Shown: in pieces, positions 59,413-64,000 of the stretch
Position numbering within the stretch: position 1 is the first letter of the stretch
Layout of the letters: every line of letters begins with the position of its first letter
Translations under genes and position numbers: made by a program
Assembly (NCBI GenBank): GCA_020847975.1
Contig: JADLBD010000213.1
Coordinates: 108,787-172,786, forward strand
DNA length: 64,000 bases
Direction of reading: 5' to 3'
Source of the DNA: Bryobacterales bacterium
GTDB lineage: Bacteria; Acidobacteriota; Terriglobia; Bryobacterales; Bryobacteraceae
Notes under the pieces: generated by a model
What the model was told of the DNA's origin: nothing
What the model saw: only the letters and a program-made list of their open reading frames with translations
Databases searched by the model: none

Positions 59413-61071
59413 CTACTCGACCACCGCGATGGTGACCGTATTGCTCGTCTTTCCGCCAATGCTCACCGTCAGCGGAACGACTGCGCCCGTCTGGGCCGCG
59501 GCTGCGATCTTCGCATTGATCTGATACAGACCCACGGTTCCCGGCGTCAGTCCGGAGAATGACACCTCCGCCGGAGCGCCGCCGATGCTCACCTCGGGCG
59601 TGTCCACGGTGCGGATGGGCGGATCGGGCGGCGGAGGTTCGCCCGGCCGCGGAGGGAACTCCACCCTTCCCAGGCCCGTGCAGTAAATGGAAACATACTC
59701 ACCCCGCTTCGCCGGACGCGAGATGCCGTCATCGGCGGCGCGCGCGATGTAGACGGTGCCCGCCACCCGTACCGCGCCCTGGCCCACGCCGTTCCCCGAC
59801 ATCGCGAAAACGCCGGGAGCCACCGCCGCCGAAGAAGGCCCCGCGACGATATCGCTGGTGCGGCCCACGTGCGTCACCGTAATGTCCGAGGGACCAGGGA
59901 TCAGCGTGTAGGGCAATTGGAAGTTGATCTGGTTCGGCCCCACATACAGCAGCGGGACCAGCGCGTTGTTCACCCGCACGCTGGTGCCGTTCATCTGCAC
60001 CGGCAGCGGCAGCCGCGTTGCCACCTGTTCGCCCTGGGAGAGATTCTTCCCTTGCAACATCACAATGGTTCCCGGCGATAGCTCCGCGCGGAAACTGGCG
60101 GAATTCTTCACCCCGTTGGCGTCCACCGTGGGATTACTTGGAAGGGCGAGGAAAAACGCATCGTTGGTATTCGAATAGGAAAGTCCCTGCGCCGGTCCGC
60201 CGCCTGCGGTGAAGATGCGCCCGTCGAGCGTGGCCCCGTACAATCCGTGGCGCGGAGAATTCATCGGTGGAAGAATGCCCCACGTGTCACTGGCCGGGTC
60301 GTACTCCTCGTTTTGCTCGAATATGCCGTCAGGACGCGTCGTGTTTCCTTCGCCGCCGAACACCTGGATGCGGTTTCGCAACACCCCGCTGCCCATGCCC
60401 GCCCGCGCGGTCGGAATCGCAGCGCGGATGTTCCACGTGTTCGCAGCGGGGTCGAACTCCTCGTTGGCCCGAAGGTACGTGATCCCTGACCGCCCCGAGA
60501 TAGCGTAGATCTTGCCATTCACCGCCTGCGCCGTAAGATGATCGCGCGCGGTGGGCAGGTCCGGCAGGCGGCTCCATTGCCGCGTGTCTGTGTCGAACAC
60601 CTCGAACGCCGCGGTGCTTTGGGTAATTGCGTATCCGCCGGCGACGTAGATGCGATTGCCGATGACGGCTACGCCGCTTGCCGCGCGCAGCTCTCCCATC
60701 CGCCCGACAGTCGACCACTGCCCGGTTCCCGGGTCGTACTGGTAGGTGTTGCCGTCGACGAACGGCGTGCCCACTCGCATCGCGCCCAGAACATAGAGTT
60801 TTCCATTCGCCGCGGCTACGTTGCAGCTATCGCCGCCGCCGGGTATCGGCGCCGGAGGCCCTTCGCTCCAATCGTCGATGTAGGGGTCGTAGATATACAG
60901 CTTCGTGCTGCGCGTCACCCCATCGGCTAACACGCCGCACACGGAATATACTTTGCCGTTCAGCGCCGCCGAGGAAACCTCCGTCACCTGCACCGGATAC
61001 GGCGCGCGGCGTTCCCAGGTGGCTTGCGCCCAAACCGCGGCGGGAATCACGAACCACAGTAGGAGTTTCAT
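59413..61071 (-). CDS. Secreted Kelch-repeat protein with Solibacter-type C-terminal domain
   Basis: 552 residues with signal peptide MKLLLWFVIPAAVWAQ. Six Kelch motifs form a propeller (about 25-310; RAPYPVQVTEVSSAALNGKVYSVCG, MGELRAASGVAVIGNRIYVAGGY, DLPTARDHLTAQAVNGKIYAISG and MNSPRHGLYGATLDGRIFTAGGG). Residues about 318-552 match the Solibacter uncharacterised C-terminal domain: VKNSASFRAELSPGTIVMLQGKNLS, PLLYVGPNQINFQLPYT and VSIYCTGLGRV. This domain is found nearly only in Acidobacteriota, and is the best lineage marker in the window. It is likely surface-exposed; function unknown. Confidence 0.88.
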   Translation of the reverse strand: MKLLLWFVIPAAVWAQATWERRAPYPVQVTEVSSAALNGKVYSVCGVLADGVTRSTKLYIYDPYIDDWSEGPPAPIPGGGDSCNVAAANGKLYVLGAMRVGTPFVDGNTYQYDPGTGQWSTVGRMGELRAASGVAVIGNRIYVAGGYAITQSTAAFEVFDTDTRQWSRLPDLPTARDHLTAQAVNGKIYAISGRSGITYLRANEEFDPAANTWNIRAAIPTARAGMGSGVLRNRIQVFGGEGNTTRPDGIFEQNEEYDPASDTWGILPPMNSPRHGLYGATLDGRIFTAGGGPAQGLSYSNTNDAFFLALPSNPTVDANGVKNSASFRAELSPGTIVMLQGKNLSQGEQVATRLPLPVQMNGTSVRVNNALVPLLYVGPNQINFQLPYTLIPGPSDITVTHVGRTSDIVAGPSSAAVAPGVFAMSGNGVGQGAVRVAGTVYIARAADDGISRPAKRGEYVSIYCTGLGRVEFPPRPGEPPPPDPPIRTVDTPEVSIGGAPAEVSFSGLTPGTVGLYQINAKIAAAAQTGAVVPLTVSIGGKTSNTVTIAVVE

Positions 61072-61116
61072 TGCCCCAGTGTACCGTCCGCCCGCGCGGT
61101 GATATCATCGCCTCAA

Positions 61117-61206
61117 AAGCGCAAAGGGCACGTCCCGCGCCCCCATAGTACGAGGAACACCGCGATGATTCGCGGCGCGGGCGGGCTCCGTTTTGCGCGT
61201 GTTGCT
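61117..61206. repeat. 90-bp dispersed palindromic repeat, copy 4
   Basis: First of a second tandem pair, with period 93 bp. It carries CCCCATAGTAC like copy 3 and ends GTGTTGCT instead of GTGTTCCT, weakening the outer AGGAACAC pairing by one base. It lies between the Kelch gene promoter and gene 61316-61993. Confidence 0.92.
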
Positions 61207-61209
61207 TAG

Positions 61210-61299
61210 AAGCGCAAAGGGCACGTCCCGCGCCCCCAAAATACGAGGAACACCGCGATGATTCGCGGCGCGGGCGGGCTCCGTTTTGCGCGTGTTGCT
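61210..61299. repeat. 90-bp dispersed palindromic repeat, copy 5
   Basis: Second unit of the tandem pair, with CCCCCAAAATAC in place of CCCCCATAGTAC and the same terminal GTGTTGCT, showing that copies 4 and 5 share recent ancestry apart from copies 1 and 2. Followed, as elsewhere, by TAGAAG. Confidence 0.92.
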
Positions 61300-61315
61300 T
61301 AGAAGAGGCGCCGCC

Positions 61316-61993
61316 TTATTTCATGGATCCGCGCGCGTCTTCGAGAATCCGTTTCGCGCGAGCCGGATTGTAGACGCCGCACGAGCAGAACCGCGCCATG
61401 TACGTCACCGCCTCATCCGGCGTCCGTCTGCCCTCTTTCACCCAGTCAATCATCTTCTTCGCCAGCGAGTGGCTGATCATGCCGTGCCCGCACATCGTGC
61501 TCAGGCAAAGCACCTGCGTGTTCGGCAGCTTTTCCGTCTTCCCCTCAAAACCCAGCGAATAACCCACGCTGTGCCGCGGGATGCCGGCCGCATGGCAGCA
61601 CTGCTCCGCCCCGTCAATCGAAGTGGACACGTTGATGCACAGCCCGAGATCCGCCTGCTTCACCACTTTCACGAAATCCTCGGCGTTGACTCGCTTGTCG
61701 AACACCGCCGCCACCGTCGTCGGCGTATCCACACCGTTGATCACCGCCTCGAAATCGGGCGTCATGTCCCGGTTCCAGTGCGACGTGGGGTGCATGTCGC
61801 GGCTGGGACGCAGGGCGCCGCCGTGCGAGGCGTCCCCCAGGTTCACCGGATGAAACGGCAGCGCCATGCGCAGGAATTCCCGCAGCTTGGGAAGGCAGCC
61901 CTTGTCGTTCTTGCCGCGGCTCGGGATGGCAAAGACCACGTAATCGTCGTAAAAGCTCGCGCTATCGCCAAAGCGGTGCAAAGTGTTCGTCAT
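61316..61993 (-). CDS. Cysteine-rich protein of unknown function, paired with a ferredoxin
   Basis: 225 residues, no signal or membrane segment. It has eight cysteines: C33, C119, C132, C133, C163, C168, C203 and C205; the C-terminal half contains CLSTMCGHGMISHSLAKKMIDWVKEGRRTPDEAVTYMARFCSCGVYNPARAKRILE, a candidate iron-sulfur ligand set. Several His in the first half (H55-H72 region) may bind metal. I recognise no family. Its ATG overlaps the stop of the ferredoxin-like gene by 4 nt, so the two are coupled; an MFS transporter lies upstream on the same strand. A role in redox chemistry on an imported compound is inference. Confidence 0.5.
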   Translation of the reverse strand: MTNTLHRFGDSASFYDDYVVFAIPSRGKNDKGCLPKLREFLRMALPFHPVNLGDASHGGALRPSRDMHPTSHWNRDMTPDFEAVINGVDTPTTVAAVFDKRVNAEDFVKVVKQADLGLCINVSTSIDGAEQCCHAAGIPRHSVGYSLGFEGKTEKLPNTQVLCLSTMCGHGMISHSLAKKMIDWVKEGRRTPDEAVTYMARFCSCGVYNPARAKRILEDARGSMK

Positions 61994-62847
61994 CGTGCTG
62001 CTCCTGTCGGTACCGATTCCTGTTTCTGTTCCGCCGGCGCGGGGTCGTTCGAAATCTTTCCAAGCCCGATATTCGTCTTGGCGCGCTGCAGCGAGTAGCC
62101 CAGCTTTTCGAGGATCGGAGCCACCACGTGCTCCTCGCCGTCCTCATCGCACCGCGTGCCCACGCCGATCGACACCACCGTATCGATCTGCTTTTCCACC
62201 TCCCACACGGCGCGGATAATCTCTTCCGTGCGGTCCACCGTAGTCTTGATCTCGAGGATCGCCGAAAGGACCTTCTCGTTGAGGATATCTTCGCGGACCT
62301 TGCCGGTGGCCGTGTCCGTCATCAGCGACGTGACGGGATTCTTCTTCTCGAAGCTCACGCCGCGCTTCGCCAGTGCCATCGACATCTTTTCAATCTCGTG
62401 GAAGCGCACGCCCACGCCGGGGCGTCCGAACTCGATGGTGAACCCTACCTCGCCCACCTTGACACGGCCGCTCACGTCGTTCGTTTTCACTTCTTCCGTG
62501 CCCCGGCCCTGCACGCCCGTGGATTCGTGCGGCACGCGCGGATCGGAGAATGCCCGCCGCACCACGCGCGGCCAGGTCAGTTCATCCGGCTCGAACGCCG
62601 CCGTGGGACAGACGTCGGGTTCCGGGTCAAAGCGCAGGCGCATTATCTGAAAGACCTTGCGCATCGTGCGCACCACGGTGGGATTCAAATGCTCCTGGCT
62701 CAAGCCGTTGTAACAGGCATAGCATTCCACGCACTCTTCCCGGTTGATGGTGGCGCGCTTGATGACAGGGTCGATATAGATGGCGCCCATGGGGCAGACA
62801 TACGTGCAATTACCGCAGGCGACGCACTTGTTCGGGTTGATCCTCAT
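61990..62847 (-). CDS. Ferredoxin-like iron-sulfur protein with extended second cluster and unknown C-terminal domain
   Basis: 285 residues. The N-terminus has a standard 4Fe-4S motif, C8-C11-C14-C18-P (KCVACGNCTYVCP). The second set begins C39-C42-C45 (ECVECYAC), but the closing Cys-Pro appears only at C80-P81, 31 residues later than in typical two-cluster ferredoxins. Residues about 120-285 form an uncharacterised alpha/beta domain (VKVGEVGFTIEFGRPGVGVRFHEIEKMSMAL, EDILNEKVLSAILEIKTTVDRTEEIIRAVWEVEKQID) that resembles a regulatory ACT-like pattern only weakly. Overlaps the Cys-rich gene by 4 nt. Probably an electron carrier for its partner. Confidence 0.7.
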   Translation of the reverse strand: MRINPNKCVACGNCTYVCPMGAIYIDPVIKRATINREECVECYACYNGLSQEHLNPTVVRTMRKVFQIMRLRFDPEPDVCPTAAFEPDELTWPRVVRRAFSDPRVPHESTGVQGRGTEEVKTNDVSGRVKVGEVGFTIEFGRPGVGVRFHEIEKMSMALAKRGVSFEKKNPVTSLMTDTATGKVREDILNEKVLSAILEIKTTVDRTEEIIRAVWEVEKQIDTVVSIGVGTRCDEDGEEHVVAPILEKLGYSLQRAKTNIGLGKISNDPAPAEQKQESVPTGAAR

Positions 62848-62882
62848 GGTTGGAACTCCAGACTTTTTTGTACCTTATCTTA

Positions 62883-64000
62883 TCATCTCACCGCCTGGGG
62901 AACGATCGGTTTCGAGGCATCCACCCGCGAGAACAGGACCGCGCCCAGCGCGCACATGGCGGAAGCGGCGATGAACGGGTGCTGCCATCCATGGGACTGC
63001 ACCAGGTACGCCAGAATGCTCGGGGAAATCGCGCCGCCGATGTTGCCGCAGGTGTTCATCACCGAACTCACCGTGCCGGCATAATCGCCGCCGATATCGA
63101 GCGGCACCGCCCACGAGACGCCCACCGTCAGTTCCAGGCCGAACACCGCGATGCAGGTGAGCCAGACGCAGGTGTGGGGGTCTTGCACGAGAGTGGCTGG
63201 AAGGATGAACCCCGCAGCCAGCAGGAATCCCGTCACCGCCACCACCTTGCGCGCGAACCGCAGATCCCCTGTCGCGTGCCCCACTCGGTCGGAAAGCCAG
63301 CCGCCGAGAAAATCACCCAGCGTCCCCGCAAACAGCGGCAGGCTGGCATAGAGTCCCATCTCCTTCAAATTGAAACCTCGAGCCTTGTTGAGATAGGTGG
63401 GGAACCAGTCAAGGTATACCGAGAGGCAGTATCCATAACAGAAGTACATCGCGCTCAGTGTCCACAGATTGCGGCTATGAAGGATCGGCCCCCACGGAAC
63501 CGCGTGCTGACCCTTGCCTCGCGTGGTTCGGGTGGCGCTTTGGATCAGCGCCAGTTCGGCGCTGTTCACGCTGCGATGCTCCTCCGGCGTGTCGCGATAG
63601 TAGTAATACCAGACCGCCGCCCAAATCAGGCCCATGGCGCCGAAGAAAAAGAACGGCGTCCGCCATCCATAGGTGACGATGAGCCAGACCACCAGCGGCG
63701 GAGTGCAGGCTGCGCCGATTCGCGAGCCCGCGTGCGTGATTCCCTGCGCGTACCCGCGCTCGGTGGGCAGCATCCATCGCGAAAGGCTGCGCGTGGCGAT
63801 AGGAAACGCCCCCGCCTCTCCAATCCCGAACAGCAGCCGGAACACGAGCATCGAAAGTTGGTTCCAACTCGCTGCCGTGAGCGATGTGAACGCGCTCCAC
63901 CAGGTGACGATCAGCGTCAGCGCCCGCCGCGGCCCCAGCCAGTCTCCCAGCCATCCCCCGGGAATGTTGAACAGCGCATACCCCCACCGGAAAATGGCCA
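62883..64000 (-). CDS. MFS transporter, anion:cation symporter-like, 5' part outside window
   Basis: About 372 C-terminal residues are visible; the frame is open past the right edge. Stop at 62883. Membrane segments include FRWGYALFNIPGGWLGDWLG (left edge), MLVFRLLFGIGEAGAFPIATRSLSRWM, GITHAGSRIGAACTPPLVVWLIV and WALSAMYFCYGYCLSVY-type stretches. The WRLFFxxGLIWAAVWYYYYRDTP-like loop and GWLGDWLGPRR are typical of the sugar-acid/phthalate (ACS) family. It imports a carboxylate or sugar acid. It is followed by the ferredoxin/Cys-rich pair, 35 nt away. Confidence 0.88.
   Translation of the reverse strand, partial: AIFRWGYALFNIPGGWLGDWLGPRRALTLIVTWWSAFTSLTAASWNQLSMLVFRLLFGIGEAGAFPIATRSLSRWMLPTERGYAQGITHAGSRIGAACTPPLVVWLIVTYGWRTPFFFFGAMGLIWAAVWYYYYRDTPEEHRSVNSAELALIQSATRTTRGKGQHAVPWGPILHSRNLWTLSAMYFCYGYCLSVYLDWFPTYLNKARGFNLKEMGLYASLPLFAGTLGDFLGGWLSDRVGHATGDLRFARKVVAVTGFLLAAGFILPATLVQDPHTCVWLTCIAVFGLELTVGVSWAVPLDIGGDYAGTVSSVMNTCGNIGGAISPSILAYLVQSHGWQHPFIAASAMCALGAVLFSRVDASKPIVPQAVR

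Noticed and set aside
61117..61299. CRISPR array from tandem 90-bp copies
   Set aside because: Units are 90 bp and separated by only 3 bp, with no unique spacers or cas genes.

Overview
This 64 kb window is a high-GC bacterial chromosome segment, most likely from the phylum Acidobacteriota, order Bryobacterales (the Solibacter lineage). Lineage markers read from the sequence are a 1093-residue Oar-like TonB-dependent receptor with an N-terminal carboxypeptidase-regulatory-like domain, a Kelch protein ending in the Solibacter-type C-terminal domain, a Ser/Thr kinase fused to TPR repeats, secreted Gfo/Idh/MocA oxidoreductases and an alkaline-phosphatase/YncE fusion. lpxB indicates a Gram-negative envelope. 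There are no rRNA, tRNA, prophage, insertion-sequence or CRISPR features that I can support.

Layout. 0-5 kb: proline/tyrosine catabolism (pruA, a HisC-like aminotransferase, hppD, fumarylacetoacetase), followed by a ribbon-helix-helix/PIN toxin-antitoxin pair. 5.9-7.6 kb: flagellar stator motAB. 7.7-13.2 kb: two copies of a 90-bp repeat, the TonB receptor, and a flavocytochrome with three C-terminal haem motifs. 14-19.5 kb: an overlapping four-gene operon with two signal-less ABC-type solute-binding proteins enclosing a class III CoA-transferase and a MaoC-fold protein, plus a second MaoC gene and a possible RidA-like gene. 19.6-22.3 kb: parDE, tsaC and prfB (with its programmed +1 frameshift). 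22.3-29.9 kb: a ThDP enzyme, a structured RNA of about 250 nt, a secreted LamG-like protein, a protein-acetyltransferase with a shortened ligase part, a type IV pilus/T2SS F protein and a serine hydrolase. 31-36.4 kb: a heptamer tandem repeat, a tiny secreted repeat peptide, feoAB, a frameshifted PEP-CTERM gene and trxB. 36.4-41.4 kb: a SEFIR-domain protein, an M1-like protein that has lost all zinc ligands, and lpxB. 41.4-54.9 kb: a hypothetical, a sialidase, an oxidoreductase, a Ser/Thr kinase, cobalamin adenosyltransferase, nadE, a YncE/phosphatase fusion and a GH57 hydrolase. 55-64 kb: a membrane patatin carrying one 90-bp repeat in frame, an intact M1 peptidase, the Kelch protein, two more repeat copies, and a ferredoxin/Cys-rich pair beside an MFS transporter.

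The strongest candidates for undescribed biology are the structured RNA at 23946-24200, the 90-bp palindromic repeat family (five copies, one of them inside a coding sequence), the operon of cytoplasmic solute-binding proteins with CoA enzymes (14078-18165), the small secreted peptide whose duplicated motif is protected by purely synonymous changes (31739-31984), and the SEFIR protein (36424-38046). A recurring pattern is a good -10 box 5-9 nt before the start codon without a Shine-Dalgarno sequence, which suggests leaderless or near-leaderless transcripts; other genes here have ordinary AGGAGG-type sites. All functional calls come from reading motifs by eye; no searches were run.
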